A stretch of 64,000 bases of DNA from Treponema sp. UBA4873 (GTDB lineage: Bacteria; Spirochaetota; Spirochaetia; Treponematales; Treponemataceae), in the NCBI GenBank assembly GCA_002399405.1, contig DHDP01000019.1, forward strand, positions 413,360 to 477,359, given 5' to 3'. The notes under the pieces are model-generated. The model had not been told where the DNA came from. It ran no database searches and saw only the letters and a program-made list of their open reading frames with translations. Below, piece by piece: positions 8,537 through 15,928 of the stretch; the stretch's first letter is position 1; every line of letters begins with the position of its first letter. The translations under genes were made by a program, and so were the position numbers.

Positions 8537-9280
8537 ATGAAACCAGAAAACACATCGACCGATGCGGGCTCGCTGATATTCGACACGCTCAAAGAGGAAC
8601 TGCTTGACCTCCGCATAAAACCGGGTCAGGAAATTTTCGAAAGCGACCTGTGCAGCCGTTTTTCCGTCACGCGCCCGCCTGTCAGAACCGCGCTGCGGCG
8701 GCTCAGCGACATCGGTCTAGTGGAAATCCGTCCGTATTACGGAACGTATGCAACGCTGCTGGATATGGATAAAATCTACCAGATAATCCACATGCGCATT
8801 CTCGTCGAATCAAAAGTGATTCAGGATTATATTGCATCAAAACCCGACGGATTCGCACTTGAAGAACTTGAGCACAACATCCGCCTTCAGAATATTCTGC
8901 TTGAACAGCCGCAGGTTGACTATACAAAATACTACGAACTCGACAACGAGCTGCACAGCGCATGGTTCGGCAAAGTCCACTGCGGAGCCATATGGGACCT
9001 GATTCAGGCCCAGAAAATCGAATATACGCGCTTCCGCATGCTCGACTTCGTCGTAACGATGCAGTACAGGGAGATGACGGACGATCATGCGGAACTCGTA
9101 GCTGCGGTAAAAAACGGAGATTCCGAAAGCGTTCCCGATATAGTCGGCAGGCATCTTAACAACGGACTCAAGCGCATGGGCGACAAAATTTTTACCGACT
9201 ACAAACAGTACATCATTCCTCCGAAAGACACGACTTACTGGGCCGAATACAACGGCAAATACTACAAGTCAAATAATTAA
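8537..9280 (+). CDS. GntR-family transcriptional regulator, FadR/FCD type
   Basis: The protein has 247 residues. Residues 10-75 form the winged helix (SVTRPPVRTALRRLSDIGLVE is the recognition region). The C-terminal FCD domain keeps a likely metal-binding set: Asp and His in DNELHSAW, Asp-His in MTDDHAELV, and a late His in GRHLNN. FCD regulators usually sense organic or sugar acids, so a uronate intermediate such as KDG or 5-keto-4-deoxyuronate is the natural inducer, as known for KdgR/UxuR-like systems. It sits between kduD and kduI. The TGATAT palindromes upstream of kduD are proposed as its operator; neither ligand nor site is proven by sequence. Confidence 0.85.
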   Translation: MKPENTSTDAGSLIFDTLKEELLDLRIKPGQEIFESDLCSRFSVTRPPVRTALRRLSDIGLVEIRPYYGTYATLLDMDKIYQIIHMRILVESKVIQDYIASKPDGFALEELEHNIRLQNILLEQPQVDYTKYYELDNELHSAWFGKVHCGAIWDLIQAQKIEYTRFRMLDFVVTMQYREMTDDHAELVAAVKNGDSESVPDIVGRHLNNGLKRMGDKIFTDYKQYIIPPKDTTYWAEYNGKYYKSNN

Positions 9281-9299
9281 CAATTCAGGAGACACTAAA

Positions 9300-10142
9300 A
9301 TGGATACAAGATATTCTACAGGAAAGGAACCGTTCAAAAGGATGACGACGGAAGAACTCAGAAAGGAATTTCTGATTCAGGATATTTTTACACCGAACGA
9401 CGTTTCCGGCGTCTATTCGCACATAGACCGCATCGTAACGCTCGGAGCTCTGCCGGCAGACAGAGAGGTCAATCTGGAGAAGAATATCAGCGCAATGAAG
9501 GACTTCGGCGTTAATTATTTTCTGGAACGGCGCGAACTGGGCATCATCAACATCGGGGAAACGGGCGTCGTCGAAGCGGACGGAATAAAATACGAGCTGA
9601 AGCACTACGACGCGCTGTATCTGCCGATGGGAACAAAAAGCGTGATTCTGAGCAGCGCCGATGCCGTGCGGTCTGCAAAATTCTACATGAACAGCACGCC
9701 GGCGCACCGCGCTTTTCCCGCAAAGCTCATCACGTACAACGATGCGAAACATCTGCACATGGGAAGCGCGGAGGAAAGCAACGAGCGCACAATCAATCAG
9801 TACATCCATCCCGACGTGCTTGAAACGTGCCAGCTTTCCATGGGGCTCACGCACCTTGAACCGGGTTCCGTATGGAATACAATGCCGGCGCATACGCACG
9901 AGCGCAGAATGGAAGTCTATTTCTACTTCGACATTCCGGAAAATCAGGCTGTATTCCACTTCATGGGAGAACCGGAGCAGACGCGCCACATCATCGTTCA
10001 TAACGACGAGGCGGTGCTCAATCCGAGCTGGTCGATTCATTCGGGCTGCGGCACAAAAAACTACACGTTCATCTGGTCAATGGCCGGAGAAAACAGGACG
10101 TACACCGACCAGGATCAGATACGCACGCAGGATCTGCGATAG
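9300..10142 (+). CDS. kduI: 5-keto-4-deoxyuronate isomerase
   Basis: The 280-residue cupin isomerase converts 5-keto-4-deoxyuronate to 2,5-diketo-3-deoxygluconate, the substrate of the KduD-type enzyme two genes upstream. The metal site is intact: His198, His200, Glu205 and His247, offset by two from the E. coli enzyme, with HTHERRMEVYFYFD around it. Length equals the family norm (278-280). AGGAG lies nine bases before the ATG. It is the last gene of the plus-strand operon and converges on trpA with a 66-bp gap in which I see no convincing terminator hairpin. Confidence 0.95.
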   Translation: MDTRYSTGKEPFKRMTTEELRKEFLIQDIFTPNDVSGVYSHIDRIVTLGALPADREVNLEKNISAMKDFGVNYFLERRELGIINIGETGVVEADGIKYELKHYDALYLPMGTKSVILSSADAVRSAKFYMNSTPAHRAFPAKLITYNDAKHLHMGSAEESNERTINQYIHPDVLETCQLSMGLTHLEPGSVWNTMPAHTHERRMEVYFYFDIPENQAVFHFMGEPEQTRHIIVHNDEAVLNPSWSIHSGCGTKNYTFIWSMAGENRTYTDQDQIRTQDLR

Positions 10143-10208
10143 TAAACAGTCTGCATCGTATATGCCGTATTCCTCTGTATTTAATAATTACCGAAGTTGC
10201 AGCGGACA

Positions 10209-10973
10209 TCATCCCGCCAGTTCGGCGGCCTTCGCTTCAATCTTTTCCGCGATTATTCTGCGCGATTCCGCAGGTTTCCTGCTGTCATAATTGTCCGTAA
10301 TAATATTTACGAACACGGAACCTGCGACGACCGCGTACACGTGTTCCGAAAGCGCTTCCGCCTGTTCTCCTGACGTAATGCCGAATCCCCCGAGCAGTTT
10401 CGAACCGCCTTCGCGCGCCGCATCGAGGAACGCGAGCATATCGGACGTGACGACAGTCTTTCCTCCGGTAATGCCCGCGCGGAGCACCGTGTAAATATAT
10501 TCGAATCCGGCCGAAGCCATTTCGTGCAGCCGCTCATGCGTCATCGACGGAGCCGCGACGGGTATCTGATACAGCTCGAATTTGCGGCACGCCTCGCCCA
10601 GCCCTTCGTCGCAGTCGAACGGCAGGTCGGGAATAATAAATCCGGTAACTCCCGCATCCCGTGCAGTCTTTACGAAATCCGCAATTCCCGGACGGTACGC
10701 AAGAGACGCGTACGTCATAAGAAACAGCTGTACCTCGGGGTGCTTTTTATGCAGCAGACTGATATATGCGAATCCGTCCCTCACGGTGTATCCTCTGCCC
10801 AGCACGTTCGAACAGGCGGTCTGAATTGCAACGCCGTCAGCGCTCGGATCGCTGAACGCAAGCTGTATTTCAAGAATTTTCGCGCCGCCCTTAATAAGGC
10901 TTTCTCCCGCAGCAAGCGCAGTCTCGTCGTCCGGATATCCGGCTATCTGATGTGCCATAAGTATTCTGCTCAT
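10209..10973 (-). CDS. trpA: Tryptophan synthase alpha subunit
   Basis: The 254-residue alpha subunit cleaves indole-3-glycerol phosphate to indole and glyceraldehyde-3-phosphate and channels indole to TrpB. Catalytic Glu35 and Asp46 are present in the EIQLAFSDPSADG segment (normally EIGVPFSDPxADG), with the expected 11-residue spacing. LLGGFGIT and VVAGSVFVN form the phosphate site. The N-terminus is about 14 residues shorter than in enteric enzymes. Its ATG overlaps the trpB stop as ATGA, so translation should be coupled. It is the last gene of the trp operon. Confidence 0.93.
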   Translation of the reverse strand: MSRILMAHQIAGYPDDETALAAGESLIKGGAKILEIQLAFSDPSADGVAIQTACSNVLGRGYTVRDGFAYISLLHKKHPEVQLFLMTYASLAYRPGIADFVKTARDAGVTGFIIPDLPFDCDEGLGEACRKFELYQIPVAAPSMTHERLHEMASAGFEYIYTVLRAGITGGKTVVTSDMLAFLDAAREGGSKLLGGFGITSGEQAEALSEHVYAVVAGSVFVNIITDNYDSRKPAESRRIIAEKIEAKAAELAG

Positions 10974-12250
10974 CTGCTACTCCCCGCAGCCATCGACTGC
11001 GCATAGTGAATGTCCGTTCCCGAACGCAGGCGGATCAGCTCCGCTTCGAGAAACTGTTCCCATTCTTTCGGTCGGAACACCGGACTTGTGATGAAGATGT
11101 CCTTGTCTCCGCGGCCCGACATATTAACGACAATCACGTCGGTCTTTTTCATCGATGGTGCAAGTTTGAGCGCCATGGCGCCGGCGTGCGCGCTTTCCAA
11201 TGCAAACATAACTCCTTCGTTCTGCGCAAACACTTTAACGGCGTTAAGCGCTTCGTCGTCGGTAACAGCGTTGAACTCTATCCGGCCCGACTCGCCGAGT
11301 TCGGCAAGCTGCGGACCGATGCCGGCATAATCGAGCCCGGCGGAAATGGACCGCGTCGTGGAAACCTGTCCGTCCGAGTCGAGAAGGAAACGGCTCTTGT
11401 ATCCCTGCACAATGCCGTCTACTGCGTCGCCGCCCATGCGCACCGCGTTGTTGCCGCGACCGGGCCCTATGCCGCCGGCTTCCGCAGCGATAAGACGAGG
11501 CTCTTTTTTATCGATGAACGGTTCAAAAAAACCGATTGCGTTCGAACCGCCGCCGACACACGCGCACATGGCCGTGATATGAATGCCCCGCTCGGCAGTC
11601 TGCTGCTCCACTTCCCTCCCGACGACGGACTGGAACGTTCGGACCATATCGGGGAACGGTTCGGGACCGAGTGCGGAGCCTATCAGATAATGGGTTGTTT
11701 CAAAATTTGCGGCCCAGTCGCGCATCGCCTCGTTTATAGCGTCCTTCAGAATACGCGAACCGGTCGTTACCGGAATAACTTTCGCGCCGTACATTTCCAT
11801 TGAAGCAACATTCGGCTGCTGACGGCGCACGTCAACTTCACCCATATAGACCTGACACTCAAGTCCGAGCCGCGCGCATGCCGCCGCGGTCGCGACGCCG
11901 TGCTGACCGGCGCCCGTCTCGCAGATGATGCGCGTTTTTCCCATACGCTTCGCGACGAGCGCCTGCCCGACTGCGTTATTAATTTTGTGAGCGCCCGTAT
12001 GGGCGAGTCCTTCCATTTTTACGTAAATCCGCGCACCGCCGAATTGCTCCGACGTACGTTCCGCATACAGCAGCGGCGTCGGCCTTCCTATAAAATCGCG
12101 GCGGAGCCCGTTCAGTTCATTTAAAAAACTCTCGTCGCGCATATCGGACTCAAACGCGGTCTTCAATTCATCGAGCGGACGCCGGAGAATTTCACCGACG
12201 TATTTGCCGCCGAACCGCCCGAAAAATCCGTTATCACTTTCTTTCGACAT
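10970..12250 (-). CDS. trpB: Tryptophan synthase beta subunit
   Basis: The 426-residue PLP enzyme condenses indole with serine. HTGAHKINNAVGQ places the PLP Lys at residue 89. ETGAGQHG (catalytic Glu111) and the phosphate-cup GGGSNAIG are intact. It is the normal TrpB1 type that partners TrpA. ATG at 12250 is preferred because GAGAGG sits five bases upstream and the family N-terminus (NGFFGRFGGKYVGE) starts there; the open frame extends 20 codons further without support and would overlap trpCF. It follows trpCF by 16 bp and overlaps trpA by four. Confidence 0.96.
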   Translation of the reverse strand: MSKESDNGFFGRFGGKYVGEILRRPLDELKTAFESDMRDESFLNELNGLRRDFIGRPTPLLYAERTSEQFGGARIYVKMEGLAHTGAHKINNAVGQALVAKRMGKTRIICETGAGQHGVATAAACARLGLECQVYMGEVDVRRQQPNVASMEMYGAKVIPVTTGSRILKDAINEAMRDWAANFETTHYLIGSALGPEPFPDMVRTFQSVVGREVEQQTAERGIHITAMCACVGGGSNAIGFFEPFIDKKEPRLIAAEAGGIGPGRGNNAVRMGGDAVDGIVQGYKSRFLLDSDGQVSTTRSISAGLDYAGIGPQLAELGESGRIEFNAVTDDEALNAVKVFAQNEGVMFALESAHAGAMALKLAPSMKKTDVIVVNMSGRGDKDIFITSPVFRPKEWEQFLEAELIRLRSGTDIHYAQSMAAGSSR

Positions 12251-12266
12251 ACATACCTCTCGTTGT

Positions 12267-13790
12267 TTACCGGTTATCGATTGCTGCAAACAATCTGCTG
12301 ATTTTTTCATGATCTTTTATTCCAGGAGCGCTTTCCACCCCGCTCGATACGTCGATGAGTTCTGGACGGAATTTCTGTACGATGCCGGATACATTTTCCG
12401 GCGTAATGCCGCCCGCAAGCCACAACTGCGACAGAGAGGCGGCCTTTTGTACAATGGCGTCAGGTATCCGGCTGCCTGTACCGCCCGGAATCCCGTCCAG
12501 AAATGCGTCTATAAGCACACGATGCTGACCGGCCTTCAGGAGCTCCTTCATCCGCACAACGTCCGCATCAGACTGCACGCGGACCGCGGCGTATCCCGGA
12601 ACGTCATCCGGAGGTATGCATCCGTGAAACTGAATTCCGTCGAGTATCCCGGCTTCCGCAAGACGTACAGCCTCGCGGCCCCCGACGGATTCAGGGTCGG
12701 TCACGACGCCGATAAAAACGGGCCGCGAATCTTTTTCAAACGATGCGCGGATATTCCGCACAGTCTCGCCGTCTGTACACCGTCGGCTCTCTCCGCTGAA
12801 CACAAAACCGAGAAAATCCGCACCTGCGGAGGCGGCTGCGTGTGCGTCGCTTTCCTTCGTTATCCCGCAGATTTTAATAAGCGGCCGTTTTCCCGCGGCA
12901 CGGTCAAGCCGCGCCGCGATGTTTTCCCATAAGAGTGTCTCAGTCGTCTTCATTCCGGCTTCAGCCGCAGCAACAAACGCCCGTACAAGCTCGTAAGCTT
13001 TTTCAGGACTGCGCGCGGCAGCCTCACCGATAAGAACGCCGCGGAATCTCATGGAACCCGCAAACCGGGCAGCTTCATCCGTCGTAATTCCCGACTCAGC
13101 CACGACCGGCGGCAGCTTCAAACGCTCTTTCCGCTTCGCGCAATACGCGCTCATGCGGCAGCGTATTCTTACGGGCGCAAGAAGGTCGACATGAAACGTC
13201 GCAAGATCCCGCGCGTTTATACCGAGTACGAGCTGCATTTCACATCCCATGTCGCGTGCAAGTTTCATCACCTCGTACGCTTTTCCGCAGTCGTCGTCTT
13301 CGCGTATTTCAAGCAGCACCGCAATTCCGAGTGAAAAAGCGCGCCCGGCCATCGCTCTGAGAGTTTCGGCATCGAGTATGCGGGCAATAAGCAGCACCGC
13401 GTCCGCCCCGCAGTCGTACGCAACGTTCACTTCATCGGGCTCGAGCAGAAAATCCTTGCGGAGTACGGACGCACGCGTTCCCACCGCACCGGCAACGGCG
13501 GCAAGATCCCCGAGCGAACCGCGGAAATAATTATTTTCAGTGAGTACGGAAACCGCCTCCGTTCCGGCGTTCACATATGTCTCCGCCGTTTTTACAGCAT
13601 CAAGACCGGCCGAAATCATTCCCCTCGAAGGCGACGCGCGTTTGATTTCAAGAATCGTTCCCGGTGCGGCCATAAACGGAACGACGGGCCGTGTCCGTAT
13701 TTCGGGAACGTCGTATCCTAACGACACTCCCCGCTCCGCAATGTCCGCGCGGTGCCGTGCAGTGATTTCCGCGAGAATGTCACGCTGCAT
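12267..13790 (-). CDS. trpCF: Fused indole-3-glycerol-phosphate synthase / phosphoribosylanthranilate isomerase
   Basis: This is a 507-residue bifunctional protein. Residues 1 to about 270 are TrpC (LEIKRASPSRG with Glu48 and Lys50; VLRKDFLLE; LLIARIL; VVAESGIT). Residues about 303-507 are TrpF (KICGIT with Cys308; GIQFHG; LAGGITPENV; DVSSGVESAPG). The order TrpC-TrpF is the same as in enteric bacteria. It catalyses two consecutive steps from phosphoribosylanthranilate to indole-3-glycerol phosphate. The start overlaps the end of trpGD by 11 bp, so translation is probably coupled. Confidence 0.95.
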   Translation of the reverse strand: MQRDILAEITARHRADIAERGVSLGYDVPEIRTRPVVPFMAAPGTILEIKRASPSRGMISAGLDAVKTAETYVNAGTEAVSVLTENNYFRGSLGDLAAVAGAVGTRASVLRKDFLLEPDEVNVAYDCGADAVLLIARILDAETLRAMAGRAFSLGIAVLLEIREDDDCGKAYEVMKLARDMGCEMQLVLGINARDLATFHVDLLAPVRIRCRMSAYCAKRKERLKLPPVVAESGITTDEAARFAGSMRFRGVLIGEAAARSPEKAYELVRAFVAAAEAGMKTTETLLWENIAARLDRAAGKRPLIKICGITKESDAHAAASAGADFLGFVFSGESRRCTDGETVRNIRASFEKDSRPVFIGVVTDPESVGGREAVRLAEAGILDGIQFHGCIPPDDVPGYAAVRVQSDADVVRMKELLKAGQHRVLIDAFLDGIPGGTGSRIPDAIVQKAASLSQLWLAGGITPENVSGIVQKFRPELIDVSSGVESAPGIKDHEKISRLFAAIDNR

Positions 13791-15378
13791 TCGAAACCTC
13801 GCGGATAGTTTCGAGTTCCTTCTTCACCGCGCCCGTTTCAAACGCATCAATGATTTTTTCATATCCGTCCTTTATGGACGAAACTTTCCCGCCGATGTAC
13901 AACGCGGCTCCTCCGTTAAGCGCAACAGCCTCAAGCAACGTTCTGCGTCCTCCGCCTTCAAGCAGCTCGTTCGCGAGCTGCGCATTTTCTTCACCCGTTC
14001 CGCCTGCAAGCTCGTCGGCACGGCAGCCGCTGATGCCGAAGTCCGCGGGATCAATCGTATATGTTCTCTCTTCTCCGTTTTCGCCTATTTCGTACACAGC
14101 CGTCTTTACGCATGGTGAAATTTCGTCGAATCCGTCGTCGCTCACCACGACCATAACTCGTTTCGAGCCGAGCATCTTCGACGCGTGAGCGACCGGCTCA
14201 AGCAGCGACTTGTCGTACACGCCGAGCATCTGGTACTTCGCGTCGGCAGGATTCGAAAGCGGACCGATAAGGTTCATGATTGTTTTAATGCCGAGCGCCT
14301 TCCTCACAGGACCTGCAAACCGCATTGCACTGTGATATACAGGCGCGAACAAAAATCCGAAATTTGTTTTCTTAATAATGTCGGCCGATTTTGCCGGCGT
14401 GTTGTCGATTTTTATACCGAGCGCTTCGTAAAAATCCGCAGCGCCGCTTCTGCTTGAGACGGCGCGGTTCCCGTGTTTCGCAACAGGCAGTCCGCACGAC
14501 GCCGCGGCAATAGCCGACATGGAACTTATGTTAAAGCTGCCTTTGCTGTCGCCGCCTGTTCCCACGATGTCGGTAAGCTCCGACGTGTCGAGCGGCATAG
14601 GGGTCTTCTTGCGGCAGAGAACCGCAGCGCATCCGGCAATCTCCGACGCAGCCGGCTTCTTTGCGGAAATGGCAGTAAGAATGGCCGCAGTCTGCCGCTC
14701 GTCCATACAGCCGTCGGTCAAATCCTCCATAAATATTTCGGCCGTCTGCCGGTCAAGGTCCCTGCCCTCGCACAGCTGATTCAGAACCGCAGTCACCGGG
14801 AACGATTCGCGGCGGTAGTTGAGGAACGCCGTAAAAAACTGTCTGCCGCCGTCGGATGCAATCGACTCAGGATGAAACTGAACGCCTTCGATGGGCAGCA
14901 ATTTGTGGCGGATTCCCATAATGTCTCCGTCAGCCGCGCGCGCCGTAACCTCAAATTCAGACGGCAGCGAAGATTCGTCGATCACAAGACTGTGATAGCG
15001 CGTAAACGTCGCCTTCTTACCAATCAGCCGGAACAGCCCCTTCCCGTCGAGTGCAATTTCCTCGGCAACACCGTGTTTGATGAATTTCGCCTGCACGATT
15101 TTCGCCCCGAACGCATATCCGATAGACTGATGTCCCAGGCAGATACCAAGCACGGGAACTTTCCCCGCAAAATATTTTATCGCTTCGACGGAAACTCCTG
15201 CATCTTCAGGGCGCCCCGGACCGGGAGAAACAATGACGCGGGAGGGATTAAGCCGGACAAGTTCCTCAACGGAAGTTTCCCTGCTCCGCACAACGCGGAT
15301 GTCCTCGTTCGTGAGCTTTGCCAGAGACTGATAGACGTTATACGTAAAAGAGTCGTAATTGTCGATCAACAGAATCAT
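13780..15378 (-). CDS. trpGD: Fused anthranilate synthase glutaminase / anthranilate phosphoribosyltransferase
   Basis: The protein has 532 residues. Residues 1-190 are the class I glutamine amidotransferase TrpG with an intact triad (Cys80 in GICLGHQS, His169 and Glu171 in HPES). Residues about 200-532 are TrpD (GTGGDSKGSFNIS at 273-285). TrpG supplies ammonia to TrpE; TrpD then adds phosphoribose to anthranilate. ATG at 15378 is chosen for GGAGG five bases upstream. No trpE lies in the operon although the glutaminase triad is preserved, so a TrpE (or PabB-like) subunit must be encoded elsewhere if the pathway works. Transcription starts at the promoter/palindrome just upstream. Confidence 0.95.
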   Translation of the reverse strand: MILLIDNYDSFTYNVYQSLAKLTNEDIRVVRSRETSVEELVRLNPSRVIVSPGPGRPEDAGVSVEAIKYFAGKVPVLGICLGHQSIGYAFGAKIVQAKFIKHGVAEEIALDGKGLFRLIGKKATFTRYHSLVIDESSLPSEFEVTARAADGDIMGIRHKLLPIEGVQFHPESIASDGGRQFFTAFLNYRRESFPVTAVLNQLCEGRDLDRQTAEIFMEDLTDGCMDERQTAAILTAISAKKPAASEIAGCAAVLCRKKTPMPLDTSELTDIVGTGGDSKGSFNISSMSAIAAASCGLPVAKHGNRAVSSRSGAADFYEALGIKIDNTPAKSADIIKKTNFGFLFAPVYHSAMRFAGPVRKALGIKTIMNLIGPLSNPADAKYQMLGVYDKSLLEPVAHASKMLGSKRVMVVVSDDGFDEISPCVKTAVYEIGENGEERTYTIDPADFGISGCRADELAGGTGEENAQLANELLEGGGRRTLLEAVALNGGAALYIGGKVSSIKDGYEKIIDAFETGAVKKELETIREVSNAA

Positions 15379-15416
15379 AAAGTCCTCCTGCAAAAAACAT
15401 CAGGCGCCGCCTGTGT

Positions 15417-15476
15417 GTTGTTACTATATAAAGTAACAACAGGTATTACTGTACAGAGAAACAATGATTCTGTCAA
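15417..15476 (-). promoter_or_regulatory. trp operon promoter with palindromic operator at the start site
   Basis: On the minus strand TTGACA (15471-15476), a 17-nt spacer and TACAGT (15448-15453) make a near-consensus sigma-70 promoter. The predicted start falls next to a perfect inverted repeat with 9-bp arms, GTTGTTACT at 15417-15425 and AGTAACAAC at 15432-15440. The repeat ends about 40 bp before the trpGD ribosome-binding site. Repressor binding over the start is the simplest reading; the sequence is unlike the enteric TrpR box in detail and no trpR gene is in the window. Confidence 0.7.
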
Positions 15477-15494
15477 GAGAAACATAACTGCAAA

Positions 15495-15525
15495 TAAAAA
15501 AAAACTGCCCGTTTTACCGGACAGT
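15495..15525 (-). terminator. Rho-independent terminator after the 32-codon gene
   Basis: On the minus strand an 8-bp stem (15518-15525 with 15504-15511, one G-U pair) and a six-base loop are followed by a run of nine T. It ends the transcript of the small peptide gene and lies upstream of the trp promoter, so it separates the two units. It could act as an attenuator only for read-through from the small gene. Confidence 0.8.
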
Positions 15526-15551
15526 TCCTTCTCTCAGACAATAAGAGTTAA

Positions 15552-15650
15552 CTAAATTAAAAGAAGCAAAGTAAATGCACCAAACGTAACCAATGACAAC
15601 AACAGCGACGGTACCGCCGGTCCTATTTTACTTTTGAAAAAATGTTCCAT
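15552..15650 (-). CDS. 32-residue single-span membrane peptide, unknown function
   Basis: The peptide begins MEHFFKSKIGPAVPS and continues with an unbroken hydrophobic stretch of about 17 residues (LLLSLVTFGAFTLLLLI) to the stop. The charged N-terminus plus a single span suggests an inner-membrane peptide. AAGGAGAG lies eight bases before the ATG. It has its own promoter (15686-15714) and terminator (15495-15525), so it looks like a complete small gene. It contains no Trp codon, so it is not a classical trp leader peptide. It could be a regulatory membrane peptide, a small transporter accessory or a type I toxin; nothing in the sequence decides between these. I do not recognise a family. Confidence 0.6.
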   Translation of the reverse strand: MEHFFKSKIGPAVPSLLLSLVTFGAFTLLLLI

Positions 15651-15685
15651 AGCAGTAACTCTCCTTCCTGATTTAGGTTACCACA

Positions 15686-15714
15686 ATATTATCTGGAATA
15701 AAGCTTTAAAGCAA
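15686..15714 (-). promoter_or_regulatory. Promoter of the 32-codon gene
   Basis: Minus strand: TTGCTT (15709-15714), 17-nt spacer, TATAAT-like TAATAT (15686-15691). The predicted start leaves a leader of about 30 nt before the ATG at 15650. Confidence 0.6.
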
Positions 15715-15813
15715 TATATTCTGCGAAAAAAAGTCTCTTTTTTTCTGTTCAGTATGTTTTTTTACCATAATTTAACAGAAACCGCAGTCTTCCCGCAGAC
15801 GGTAAAAATTTAT

Positions 15814-15904
15814 TTGACAAATACCATTTCCGGATATATCATACTTTTATACAGGTGTTACGTATCACCTATTTTTTTTAATACCGTTAGGTGTTACGCA
15901 GCAC
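15814..15904 (+). promoter_or_regulatory. Promoter and two LacI-type operators of the alpha-glucoside operon
   Basis: TTGACA (15814-15819), a 17-nt spacer and TATCAT (15837-15842) form the promoter. Just downstream GGTGTTACGTATCACC (15854-15869) is palindromic except at one central pair, and GGTGTTACGCAGCAC (15890-15904) repeats the half-site about 36 bp further. Both lie between the start site and the AGGAGG of the GH13 gene, so a bound repressor would block initiation or elongation. The LacI-family gene at the end of this cluster is the likely binder. Confidence 0.7.
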
Positions 15905-15928
15905 TTACCTGCATCAGGAGGATGCCGA

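Noticed and set aside
9285..10040. A 251-codon minus-strand frame opposite kduI.
   Set aside because: kduI is complete with its metal ligands on the plus strand; the antisense frame has no recognisable protein.
14473..15555. A 360-codon plus-strand frame across trpGD and its promoter.
   Set aside because: Antisense shadow of trpGD; it runs through the trp promoter and terminator and has no start signals.
15495..15650. The small gene upstream of trpGD as a tryptophan attenuator leader peptide.
   Set aside because: It has no Trp codons, and a separate strong promoter follows its terminator before trpGD, so classical attenuation is unlikely.
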